Source: DATKNA01 sp963755755 (GTDB lineage Bacteria; Actinomycetota; Actinomycetes; Actinomycetales; Kineosporiaceae). Taken from it: 64,000 nucleotides of DNA. Shown in pieces: positions 44,243 through 52,433 of the stretch (positions are counted from its first letter, which is position 1; each line of letters starts with the position of its first letter). The stretch covers positions 1 through 64,000 of the forward strand of contig CAVWLJ010000010.1 of the NCBI GenBank assembly GCA_963755755.1, given 5' to 3'. Below the pieces are notes generated by a model, which was not told the DNA's origin, did no database searches, and saw only the letters and a list, made by a program, of their open reading frames with translations. The position numbers and the translations under genes were made by a program.

Positions 44243-45496
44243 GTGGCCGATCGTCCGGACCCCTCCCTCGCCCCGTCCGCTCCCTCCGCCTCGTACGACG
44301 GGTTCGACCGGACGCCCGTCGTCGTCGCCGGTGCGCGGACGCCGATGGGCCGGCTGCAGGGCTCCCTGAAGGACTTCTCCGGCGCCGACCTCGGCGGTGT
44401 CGCGATCCGCGGGGCCCTCGACAAGGCCGGGGTGGACCCGCAGCAGGTCGAGTACGTGATCATGGGTCAGGTCCTCACGGCGGGCGCCGGGCAGATCCCC
44501 GCGCGGCAGGCGGCCGTCGCGGCCGGCATCCCCATGACGGTCCCGGCGCTGACGATCAACAAGGTGTGCCTCTCCGGTCTCGACGCCATCGCGCTCGCGG
44601 CCCAGCTCGTGCGGCTCGGCGAGTTCGACGTCGTGGTCGCGGGCGGCCAGGAGTCGATGTCGCAGGCGCCGCACCTGCTGCTCGGTTCACGGAACGGCTA
44701 CAAGTACGGCGACGTCCCGCTGCGTGACCACATGCAGTACGACGGTCTCTGGGACGCCTTCACGGACGTCGCGATGGGTGAGCTCACGGAGGCCGCCAAC
44801 CAGGCCGACCAGTACTTCGGCCGGGAGGAGCAGGACGCCTTCGCCGCCCGCTCCCACCAGCTCGCGGCGCAGGGCTGGAAGAACGGGCTCTACGACGACG
44901 AGGTCGTGCCGGTCGCGATCCCGCAGCGCAAGGGTGACCCGATCCTCTTCAAGGAGGACGAGGGCATCCGCCCCGACACGACCGTCGAGAGCCTCGCCCG
45001 GCTCAAGCCGGCGTTCCGCAAGGACGGCACGATCACGGCGGGTTCGGCCTCGCAGATCTCCGACGGCGCCGCCGCGGTCGTGGTCATGAGCCGTGGCAGG
45101 GCGGAGGAGCTGGGGCTCACCTGGCTCGCGGAGGTGGGCGCACACGGCGTCGTCGCCGGTCCGGACTCCACGCTCCAGCACCAGCCGGCCGCCGCGATCA
45201 AGGCCGCGGTCGCCAAGGAGGGCATCGAGGTCTCCGAGCTGGACCTCATCGAGATCAACGAGGCCTTCGCGGCGGTCGGCCTGGCGTCGGTCCGCGAGCT
45301 CGGTGTCGACCCGGAGATGGTCAACGTCAACGGCGGGGCCATCGCCCTCGGCCACCCGATCGGCATGTCGGGCGCGCGGCTCGTCCTGCACCTCGCGCTG
45401 GAACTGGCCCGGCGCGGTGGCGGGATCGGCGTCGCCGGCCTCTGTGGTGGCGGCGGTCAGGGCGACGCGCTCGTCCTCCGGGTGCCGGCCCGCTGA
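44243..45496 (+). CDS. Acetyl-CoA C-acetyltransferase (thiolase)
   Basis: Condenses two acetyl-CoA or cleaves 3-ketoacyl-CoA. 417 residues with the nucleophile C109 in NKVCLSGLDA, the base His in GGAIALGHPIGMSGARL and the second Cys in GLCGGGGQGDA. About 20 non-conserved residues precede the core. GTG 44243 follows GAGGAGCTCACC. It corresponds to M. tuberculosis fadA4 (Rv1323) by position. With the dehydrogenase at 39.1 kb it could form a short C4 route (acetoacetyl-CoA and 3-hydroxybutyryl-CoA) feeding ethylmalonyl-CoA or storage polymer metabolism. That is inference. Confidence 0.95.
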   Translation: MADRPDPSLAPSAPSASYDGFDRTPVVVAGARTPMGRLQGSLKDFSGADLGGVAIRGALDKAGVDPQQVEYVIMGQVLTAGAGQIPARQAAVAAGIPMTVPALTINKVCLSGLDAIALAAQLVRLGEFDVVVAGGQESMSQAPHLLLGSRNGYKYGDVPLRDHMQYDGLWDAFTDVAMGELTEAANQADQYFGREEQDAFAARSHQLAAQGWKNGLYDDEVVPVAIPQRKGDPILFKEDEGIRPDTTVESLARLKPAFRKDGTITAGSASQISDGAAAVVVMSRGRAEELGLTWLAEVGAHGVVAGPDSTLQHQPAAAIKAAVAKEGIEVSELDLIEINEAFAAVGLASVRELGVDPEMVNVNGGAIALGHPIGMSGARLVLHLALELARRGGGIGVAGLCGGGGQGDALVLRVPAR

Positions 45497-45534
45497 CGGC
45501 GTCCGGAACCGGGCTCTGACCGGTCGGGAACCGG

Positions 45535-45540
45535 CACACT
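45535..45540 (+). promoter_or_regulatory. -10-like hexamer CACACT, leaderless start of meaB
   Basis: CACACT exactly 6 nt before GTG 45547; the same CACACTGA string precedes hom (7773) and rpmE (13785). Confidence 0.4.
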
Positions 45541-45546
45541 GACCCG

Positions 45547-46527
45547 GTGACCCGCACCGCCGACGTCCCCGAACTGGTCCGCCAGGCGCGCGACGGTTCG
45601 GCGCGCGCGGTCGCGCGGCTGGTGTCCCTGGTCGAGGACGCCTCACCCAGGCTCCGGGAGGTCGCGTCCACGCTCGCGCCGCTCACCGGGCACGCGCGCG
45701 TGGTCGGGATCACCGGCGCTCCCGGGGTGGGGAAGTCGACGACCACGTCGGCGCTCGTCCGCGGCCTGCGCGCGCGGGGGGACCGGGTCGGCGTGCTCGC
45801 CGTGGACCCCTCGTCACCCTTCACCGGCGGCGCGCTGCTCGGGGACCGGATCCGCATGCAGGACCACGCGCTCGACCCGGGCGTCTTCATCCGCTCGATG
45901 GCGACGCGGGGGCATCTCGGCGGGCTCGCGTGGGCGACGCCGCAGGCCGTCCGGGTGCTCGACGGCGCAGGCTTCGACGTCGTCGTCGTCGAGACCGTCG
46001 GCGTCGGGCAGAGCGAGGTCGAGATCGCCGGTCTCGCGGACGTCACCGTCGTCCTGCTCGCGCCGGGCATGGGCGACAGCGTGCAGACCGCCAAGGCCGG
46101 GATCCTCGAGGTCGGCGACCTCTTCGTCGTGAACAAGGCCGACCGCGACGGCGCGCAGAACACCGTCCGCGACCTGCGGCACATGATCTCGCTCGGCATG
46201 CCGGACGGGCCTCGGACGCCGGGGGAGCCGCCGCTGTGGCGACCGCCGGTGCTGACGACGGTCGCGTCGGACGGGCAGGGGATCGACGAGCTGCTCGCCG
46301 ATCTGGACCGCCACTGGGAGTGGGCGGCGTCGACGGGGGAGCTGCGGGAGCGGCGGGTGCGCAGGGCCCGGCGCGAGATCGAGGCGATCGCGGTGACGGC
46401 GCTGCGGGAGCGGATGGGCGACCTCGCCGGCGGTTCCCGGCTCGACGGGCTCGCGGCGGACGTCGTCGACGCCCGGCTGGACCCCTTCGCGGCGGCCGAC
46501 GACCTGCTCGCGGCGCTCACGCACTGA
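45547..46527 (+). CDS. meaB: Methylmalonyl-CoA mutase chaperone GTPase MeaB
   Basis: A G3E-family GTPase that gates cofactor loading and protects methylmalonyl-CoA mutase. The P-loop is GAPGVGKS (57-64). The other G motifs are ETVGVGQSE and NKAD, and the family segment VDPSSPFTGGALLGDRIRM is present. A C-terminal dimerisation helix region follows over 326 residues. GTG 45547 lies 6 nt behind CACACT. It sits 50 bp after the thiolase gene. Older annotation as an LAO/AO arginine transport kinase is superseded for this family. Confidence 0.94.
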   Translation: MTRTADVPELVRQARDGSARAVARLVSLVEDASPRLREVASTLAPLTGHARVVGITGAPGVGKSTTTSALVRGLRARGDRVGVLAVDPSSPFTGGALLGDRIRMQDHALDPGVFIRSMATRGHLGGLAWATPQAVRVLDGAGFDVVVVETVGVGQSEVEIAGLADVTVVLLAPGMGDSVQTAKAGILEVGDLFVVNKADRDGAQNTVRDLRHMISLGMPDGPRTPGEPPLWRPPVLTTVASDGQGIDELLADLDRHWEWAASTGELRERRVRRARREIEAIAVTALRERMGDLAGGSRLDGLAADVVDARLDPFAAADDLLAALTH

Positions 46528-46560
46528 TCGGTTCCGCCGGTCGTGCTGCCGGTCGCGGCC

Positions 46561-47352
46561 TCAGGCTCCGCGGGTGGCGACCCAGCGCAGACCGCTCCCG
46601 CCGTCCGCCGACGCCACCACGCGCCCGGGGCCGAGGGCGCGCGCCTCGTCGAGGGCGGCGGACGCGCCGACGAGCAGCAGCTCGGCGTCCGGGCAGCGAG
46701 CGTCCAGTGTGGCCAGTCCGGCGACGCCGGCCAGGGGCGCTGCCACCCGGGACAGCCGGGCGAGCAGGGCGTCGGTGACGTCGACGGCCGCGTCGGGGCC
46801 GACCCCGGGGAGGACGACGGCGAAGACCTCGCCGGCCAGCCGGTAGGTCTGCGGGTCCGGGTGATCGCCGTGCAGGCAGGCCGCCGCTTCCCGGACGAGC
46901 GCCTCGGCGCGCCTTCGGCCGAACAGGTCGATCGCCCCGTCCACGTTGGTCAGCTCGACGAGGGCCAGCGTGAGGGGGCGCCCGGCGTCCGCGGCCGCGA
47001 GGACCGCGGCCGGCAGGTCGGTCGCGAAGGCGCGCCGCGAGCGGGCTCCGGTGAGGTCGTCGACGGCGAGCTCGCGCAGGGCTGCTGCGTGGTGCCGCAC
47101 CATCCGGCCGGCCCCGAGGACGAACGTCAGCGGGACGGCGAACAGCGCGCCCACGACGAGCACGTCCACGAGCGGCCACCCGGCTTCGAGGGCGACGCCC
47201 TCGACCAGCGCGACCGCGGCGGCCGCCCCGAGCACGGCCGCCGCGAGCCGGGCGGCGACGGTGCCGACCCTGCCGGTTCCTCGCCGCGCGGTCACCCTGC
47301 GTGCCCCCATCCAGCTCATCGGCCCAGGGTTCCGTCCCTGACCAGACGCCAT
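46561..47352 (-). CDS. Membrane-anchored degenerate GGDEF-domain protein
   Basis: Up to 263 residues. Two N-terminal membrane helices (LAAAVLGAAAAVALVEGVAL and VDVLVVGALFAVPLTFVLGA) precede a GGDEF-type domain starting ELAVDDLTGARSRRAF. The catalytic signature GG[D/E]EF is replaced by AGEVF (YRLAGEVFAVVLPG). The second metal residue region TLALVELTNVDGAIDLFGR has D in VD. It is therefore unlikely to make cyclic di-GMP and may be a GTP or c-di-GMP sensor. The start is uncertain: an internal ATG (MSWMGARR) would shorten it by about 11. It converges with meaB. Confidence 0.75.
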   Translation of the reverse strand: MASGQGRNPGPMSWMGARRVTARRGTGRVGTVAARLAAAVLGAAAAVALVEGVALEAGWPLVDVLVVGALFAVPLTFVLGAGRMVRHHAAALRELAVDDLTGARSRRAFATDLPAAVLAAADAGRPLTLALVELTNVDGAIDLFGRRRAEALVREAAACLHGDHPDPQTYRLAGEVFAVVLPGVGPDAAVDVTDALLARLSRVAAPLAGVAGLATLDARCPDAELLLVGASAALDEARALGPGRVVASADGGSGLRWVATRGA

Positions 47353-47480
47353 GCAGCCCTCCGTGACGGGATCCGACCTCGGTCCGTGAAGTCGGGTCTG
47401 GTGACTGAACGTAATTGGCGTCCGTGCCTCGTCGCCAGCGTCCCGTCGGCGGCCCGGGCGGGGTCATGAGAGGTCCGGGG

Positions 47481-47486
47481 TAGCCT
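47481..47486 (+). promoter_or_regulatory. -10 hexamer TAGCCT, leaderless start of the 47493 operon
   Basis: TAGCCT exactly 6 nt before GTG 47493; would drive the three-gene unit 47493-49569. Confidence 0.5.
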
Positions 47487-47492
47487 CGACGG

Positions 47493-47843
47493 GTGCTCGT
47501 GGCCTTCTCCGTCGCTCCGTCCGGTGCTGCTCCCGACGGTCGCTCGCCCTCCGGACCCTCCGACGGCGCCGACTCCGTGTCGGTCGCCGTGGCCGAGGCG
47601 GTGCGCGTCGTCCGCGATTCCGGCCTGCCCAACCGGACCGACGCGATGTTCACGACGGTGGAGGGCGACTGGGCGTCGTGCATGGAGGTCGTCCGCCGTG
47701 CGGTAGAGGCGGTCGCGCCGTTCGGCTCCCGGGTCAGCCTGGTCCTGAAGGCGGACATCCGGCCGGGCCACACCGGTGAACTCCAGGGCAAGGTGGAGCG
47801 TCTCGAGAGCCTCCTCGGGGACGGCGGCGGAGGCACCTCATGA
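47493..47843 (+). CDS. Thiamine-binding-fold protein (MTH1187/YkoF-like)
   Basis: A 116-residue protein of the DUF77/thiamine-BP family: MLVAFSVAPSG start, then VAEAVRVVRDSGLPNRTDAMFTTVEGDW and RVSLVLKADIRPGHTGEL. Members form tetramers; some bind the pyrimidine moiety of thiamine. A Ser/Asp/Gly-rich insert of about 15 residues after position 12 is unusual for the family. The GTG start sits 6 nt behind TAGCCT. It overlaps the next gene by 4 bp and heads a tight three-gene operon. Its link to the membrane protein and lipoprotein that follow is not known. Confidence 0.88.
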   Translation: MLVAFSVAPSGAAPDGRSPSGPSDGADSVSVAVAEAVRVVRDSGLPNRTDAMFTTVEGDWASCMEVVRRAVEAVAPFGSRVSLVLKADIRPGHTGELQGKVERLESLLGDGGGGTS

Positions 47844-48601
47844 GCCTTCTCGACCGGGTCCAGGCCCGTTCCCGCCGCCCGTCGCCGGCGCGGCTCGCCG
47901 CGTTCGCGGTGGCCGTCGTCGGCGCTCTGCTGCTGCTCCTCGGACTCGCGCGAACGACGATCTGGTCGACGCCGGCGCACACCGTCGTCCACGTCGCGGG
48001 CCAGCCCGGCAAGCCGGTGATCGTGACGACTGCGGACGTACTCGCGCTCGGCGGGCCGTCGGTCCGGGTGACGGTGCGGGCGGCCGATCCCGCGCAGACC
48101 GTGTTCGTCGGCGTCGGCCGCGCGTCGGACGTCGATGCCTATCTCGGCAACGCCGCCCGCACCGAGATCACCGGCGTCCGTGGCTCGGACGCCGTGCTGG
48201 CGGCGTCGGGGTCTGACGCCTCGCTGCCGGCGCCCGCGAGCGTGGACGTCTGGGCGCTGGCCACGAGCGGGCGTGGTTCGGCGACGCTGGTCTGGCCCCG
48301 GGCGGACGGCAGCTGGCGGGCGCTCGCCGCGGTCGACGGGGCGACCCCGCCGGCGCAGGTCGTGGTCGACTGGCAGCGGGACAGCGGCTCCTCGCTCACT
48401 CCCGCGCTCATCGCGGTCGGCGGGCTCCTGCTCGTGCTGGGGCTGGTCGGCGTCCGGGCCACTCGTAGGCGGACGCGGGCGCGGGCACATCGAGCTCTGG
48501 CCCCCCACGCCGAGAGCGTGGTTCCGATGGACGACGACGAGGACGAGGACATGCCCGTCGAGGAGGCGCCCGCGCCGTTCCGCTCGGAGCGACGGTCGTG
48601 A
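47840..48601 (+). CDS. Hypothetical two-helix membrane protein
   Basis: 253 residues: cytoplasmic basic start, helix LAAFAVAVVGALLLLLGLA, a roughly 140-residue outside domain, helix LIAVGGLLLVLGLVGV, then an Arg-rich stretch and an acidic tail (MDDDEDEDMPVEEAP). The outer domain is beta-rich (TVFVGVGRASDVDAYLG) and resembles the extracytoplasmic regions of uncharacterised actinobacterial envelope proteins. It overlaps both neighbours by 4 bp, so the three products are coupled in translation. Function unknown. Confidence 0.8.
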   Translation: MSLLDRVQARSRRPSPARLAAFAVAVVGALLLLLGLARTTIWSTPAHTVVHVAGQPGKPVIVTTADVLALGGPSVRVTVRAADPAQTVFVGVGRASDVDAYLGNAARTEITGVRGSDAVLAASGSDASLPAPASVDVWALATSGRGSATLVWPRADGSWRALAAVDGATPPAQVVVDWQRDSGSSLTPALIAVGGLLLVLGLVGVRATRRRTRARAHRALAPHAESVVPMDDDEDEDMPVEEAPAPFRSERRS

Positions 48602-49569
48602 GGCGCCGGGAGTTCCTCGGCGCCGGGCTGGTCGGAACCGTGCTCGCGGCCTGCTCGAGCACGGAGACAGGGACGGCCACGGCAGAGCCGGCGGAGCCCG
48701 CCGTGCTGCGGGGCCAGGCGCAGTACGTGCTGGACCAGGCGGACGCCGCCCTGGCCCGCGCCGTCCCCGCGAAGAACGCCCGCCTGCTCGGGACGCGCGT
48801 GGTCGGACCGGCCTCGCGGGAGTGGACCGCGCGGCTGACGATCGCCACCGCACGCAAGCAGCAGGTACCGACGCCGTCGCCGCTCACGCTGCGGCGGCTC
48901 GTGCTGCCGGCCGTCAACCCGTGGCCCCGGTGGTTCCTCGCCGCCGGAACCCGCGCCGGCCAGCCGACGCCGGTGCTGAGGGTCTTCCGGTCGCTGACCG
49001 CACGCGATCCGTACGGGTTGTGGGGGGAGCTGTCGCTGCTGCCCGGCGCGAGCCTGCCGGAGCTGGCCTCGCCGCTGACCGGTACGCCCGTCGTGGCGCC
49101 GAACGATGGCAAGGGTCTGGTGGCCGCGCCGACCGCGGTCGTCGCTGCGTATGCGAAGGCGTTGACCGCCGGCTCGACAGCGACGAGTCAGTTCGCACCG
49201 GACCAGTTCCGCGAGCAGGTCGCCGGCCAGACCGCGGCGGACAAGCGCAAGCTCGGCGTCGAGGGCGTGGCGAACGTCGGGAACCAGCACCGGCCGTCCT
49301 CGGACGGCGTGCTCGCGTTGCGTACAGGTGACGGCGGCGCGCTGGTCGTGGCGGCGCTCGAGCAGCTGTACGACGTCAAGGTCCAGCCCGGGATCGGTGT
49401 CGTGGCGCTGGACGCCGACCTGGCGGCGCTCGCGAAGACCTCGTCCATCACCCACAGCCTGCGCCGGACGTCCGTCGAGACGCTCGCCTTCCGCGTGCCC
49501 CCCGCGGGCGGAGGTGTCGTGACGGTCGTCGCGGCCGCCAAGGCCGACGTGTCCGCCGTCGGTTCCTGA
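48598..49569 (+). CDS. Putative Tat-exported lipoprotein
   Basis: 323 residues. The N terminus MRRREFLGAGLVGTVLAAC has a twin-arginine motif and a lipobox (VLAAC), so it should be folded before export and lipid-anchored at Cys19. The mature part begins with a Thr/Ala/Glu linker, then an alpha/beta domain with WTARLTIATARKQ and PAVNPWPRWFLAAG. It resembles the soluble domains of actinobacterial proteins of unknown function. GTG 48598 overlaps the membrane-protein gene by 4 bp. With that protein it may form an envelope complex; ligand unknown. Confidence 0.85.
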   Translation: MRRREFLGAGLVGTVLAACSSTETGTATAEPAEPAVLRGQAQYVLDQADAALARAVPAKNARLLGTRVVGPASREWTARLTIATARKQQVPTPSPLTLRRLVLPAVNPWPRWFLAAGTRAGQPTPVLRVFRSLTARDPYGLWGELSLLPGASLPELASPLTGTPVVAPNDGKGLVAAPTAVVAAYAKALTAGSTATSQFAPDQFREQVAGQTAADKRKLGVEGVANVGNQHRPSSDGVLALRTGDGGALVVAALEQLYDVKVQPGIGVVALDADLAALAKTSSITHSLRRTSVETLAFRVPPAGGGVVTVVAAAKADVSAVGS

Positions 49570-49691
49570 CCCGTTCGGCCGCCCCGACTCAGGCATCGCC
49601 CGAGCAACGCAGGACGGAGACCTCGGGACTGAAGGGGTCGCCCGCAGGGATTTACCCTCGCCACGCCTGCCTGTCCCGCCGTCGGTGTGGG

Positions 49692-51663
49692 TCATGCGGC
49701 TGCTCGTCCGTGGTGGCTGGTGTTGCGGAGGAGGGGTCGGGTGGGGTGGGCCCAGGCGGGTGGTCTGGCCCAGGGCACGCCGTGGAGCATCTGGATCTCC
49801 CAGGTGCCGTCGGTGACCTCTGCGTGGTGCCTGGGGCAGAGGAGCGCCAGGTTGTCGATGTTGGTGTCGCCGTGGTCGGTCCAGGGTGTGACGTGGTGGA
49901 TGTCGCAGAGGTCGCCGGGGGTGGTGCAGCCGGGGATGACGCAGCCGACGTCCCGCGCGTAGAGGGCTGCTTTCTGGGCGGGTGACGGCGAGGCGGTGGC
50001 TGCGGCCGAGGTGCAGGACGGCGCCGTGTTCGTCGAGGAGGACGCGGCGGATCTTGCCGGTGCAGGCGAGCATGGCCAGGACGCTGGGGTGGATCGGTCC
50101 GGTGTGTTGGGCGTGCGCGAACCCGAACCCTCCGCCCACCGTGCCGCTGGACCCGGTAGTCACGCCTCCGCCCATCTCCATAGGGGTCGGATTGAGGTCG
50201 AGGGGGTCGGTCGAGCCGGGGTGTCGTCGTGGTGGTGGGCCGGCGGTGTGGAGGCGTGCGGCGGCGAGGTGTTCGGTGGTGGCGGTGACGATGATCTGGA
50301 TGTCGGGGTACGGCCCGACCCGCACACCGGGTGGCCGCCGGACCTGAAGCTCCCCTTCTCGAGGTGGCGGGTCACCGTGCTGGGCAAGGTCCTGGTAATG
50401 GCCATCCCGGCATTGGGCAAGGTCGGGATCCTCAATCCCATCATCGATGCCTTCCTCAATGGCGGCGTCAATTTCTTCGCCGGTTCCGGCGGTCGTGTCA
50501 TCTCTTTCTGCAGTTCTTGCATCAGTTCCTGCATCAGTTTCCCCGTCTGGTCGACGTTCGGTGCTATCGCCGCTCGCGGCGCTGATGTCAGTGGCGGTGT
50601 CCCGCGCATCGGCCTGCGGGTGTGGATTCGGCAGCCGAATCAGGGCCGGGACCGGTGGCGCTGCGGTGGGTGTGGGTGTGGCGGCAGTGGCAGGTTCGGT
50701 GGTTGTGGTCGACGGCTTCGGCCAGGGCGTCCATGCGGCGTTCGGCCGGGGTGCGTTCGTCGGGCAGGTCGTGTTCGACGCCGTCCGCGTCGATCGCCTT
50801 CCCGGGCCGGGGCCCGGCGAGGGCGGCGAGGATGGTGGTGAGGGTGAGGGCTTGGGCTGGGCCGCAGGCGAACCTGCCCAACAGTGACCCGTCGGGCAGG
50901 CGGGACAGGTGCAGGTAGCGGCGGCGGTGGGCGTCCCCGGGCCGGGGCGGGTCCAGGTCGGCACGATGCGGTCGGCGATCCGGGTGAACTCCGGCACCGT
51001 GTACCCCCGCGCATGCGCGGCGAGGGCCGCGTCGACCACCCGGATGCAGCGCTCCTCGCCGCACCTCACCCGTGGCCGGGTCCGTCACCGGCATGACCTG
51101 CTCACGCACGCTGGCGCGGAGGCGGCGGTGCACCCCGACCGCGACATCCAGATGCGCCCGAGTGATCTCACCGGCCGCGTATGCGCCGCCGACAGTCGCC
51201 AAGTCTCGAGTCGTTGTCCCGCCGCGGTGAGGCGGGCGGCGTCGGCGTCCCGACCGGCCCGCCGCGGGTCCAGGCCGAGGGAGGCGCGGGCGAACGCCGC
51301 CGCCCGACTGGAGCCGCCCCGGACCCGGGGCACCACGTCCTCCCGGCCCTCGACCTCATGCCAGCAGCCTCAGGTAGGCGGCGTCCAGACGGGCCTGCTC
51401 CCGCGCCAGCACCCGCACCGCCGCCGCCACCACCCGCGGACCCCGCGCCGGCCACCGCGCCTCACCGACCTCGCCGATCACGTCGTGCAGGCGGGTGAAC
51501 ACCTCACCCAGGAACGCGTCCTCCTCCAAGGTCGCGGAGTCCGCCGCCGCCCGCGCAGCCGCCACCGACCCCCGCGACACGGCGCACAGCCGGCTGTCCC
51601 GGAATCCGATGCCGCTGATTCCGGGTCAGGCGTTTCCGCCGCCGAGTTCGTCCCCCCGTCCAT
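49692..51663 (-). pseudogene. DUF222-HNH endonuclease (13E12 repeat family), many frameshifts
   Basis: Minus-strand pieces in all three frames add up to one roughly 650-residue protein. DUF222 segments: DSATLEEDAFLGEVFTRLHD, ARLDAAYLRLLA, RAAAFARASLGLDPRRAGRD, TVGGAYAAGEITRAHLDV and RRMDALAEAVDHNHRT. Then a disordered acidic linker, then IIVTATTEHLAAARLHTAGP and KIRRVLLDEHGAVLHLGRSHRLA, and finally the HNH domain CVIPGCTTPGDLCDIHHVTP with HH residues and WTDHGDTNIDNLALLCPRHH, ending at 49692. At least six frame changes are needed. ATG 51663 has TAGCGT 7 nt upstream. The family is abundant in actinobacterial genomes as repeated, often decaying copies. Whether this is decay or sequencing error cannot be settled here. 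Confidence 0.8.
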
Positions 51664-51912
51664 GACCCGAACGCTACAAGCCGCCACCGACAAACCCGGC
51701 CGTCAGCGGCGTCCCCCAAGGGGTGATCGAAAGTGACGGATTGAACAAAGGAAATCGGCGAATTGCTGTCACACCCGCGGTGCGCACCGCCCGATCGCAC
51801 GTGCTCGCCATTTCTCTACAAGGCAGCACCAGGGATGTGATCGGATTGGGCGACGCAGGCACCATGACCCCATGCCCTCGCGCCGCGCCCACCTGGTCGC
51901 AAGGATCCCGAC

Positions 51913-52424
51913 GTGACCCTGCCCTTCCCGAGCCCCACGATCCCGTACCCCTCGCGCGCGGAGGTGCTGCTCGGCTACCTCGCCTACTTCCGGTCCGTCC
52001 TCGAGGCGAAGCTCGACGGCATGCGCGACGCCGACCTCCGGCGCACGCCACGTCCCGTCGGGATGGACGCCGCTCGAACTCGTCAAGCACCTCACGTACG
52101 TCGAGCGCCGGTGGCTGGTCTGGGGGTTCGAGGGCCGGCACGTGCCCGACCCGTGGGGTGACGAACGGGACGGCCGCTGGCACGTCACCCCCGAGGAAAC
52201 CCTGGACAAGCTCATGGCCGCCCTGCGTGCGCAGGCCGAACGGACCCGCGAGATCGTCCTCCGGCACGACCTGGACGCCGTGGGCGAGCCCGGCCCGCGG
52301 TGGGAAGGCGCTCCGCCGGCCACGCTTGGAGCGCGTCCTGCTGCATCTCGTGCAGGAGTACGCCCGTCACATCGGTCACCTCGACGTCGTCCGGGAACTC
52401 TGGGACGGCGCGACCGGCGAGTGA
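51913..52424 (+). pseudogene. DinB-superfamily protein (DUF664 type), two frameshifts
   Basis: A four-helix-bundle DinB protein of about 170 residues. The parts read RAEVLLGYLAYFRSVLEAKL, then (frame change near 52065) WTPLELVKHLTYVERRWLVW and HVTPEETLDKLMAALRAQAE, then (second change near 52310) LERVLLHLVQEYARHIGHLD and VVRELWDGATGE. The metal-site histidines in VKHL and EYARHIGHLD are present. Actinobacterial members are possible mycothiol-dependent transferases. GTG 51913 has AAGGA upstream, and AAGGAT ends 6 nt before it. Coding is otherwise intact, so sequencing indels are likely. Confidence 0.75.
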
Positions 52425-52433
52425 CGCCCTGCC

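Noticed and set aside
48139..51069. A 976-codon minus-strand frame overlapping the lipoprotein gene.
   Set aside because: Part of it carries real DUF222-HNH segments, but below 49692 it is the shadow of the plus-strand lipoprotein and membrane-protein genes.
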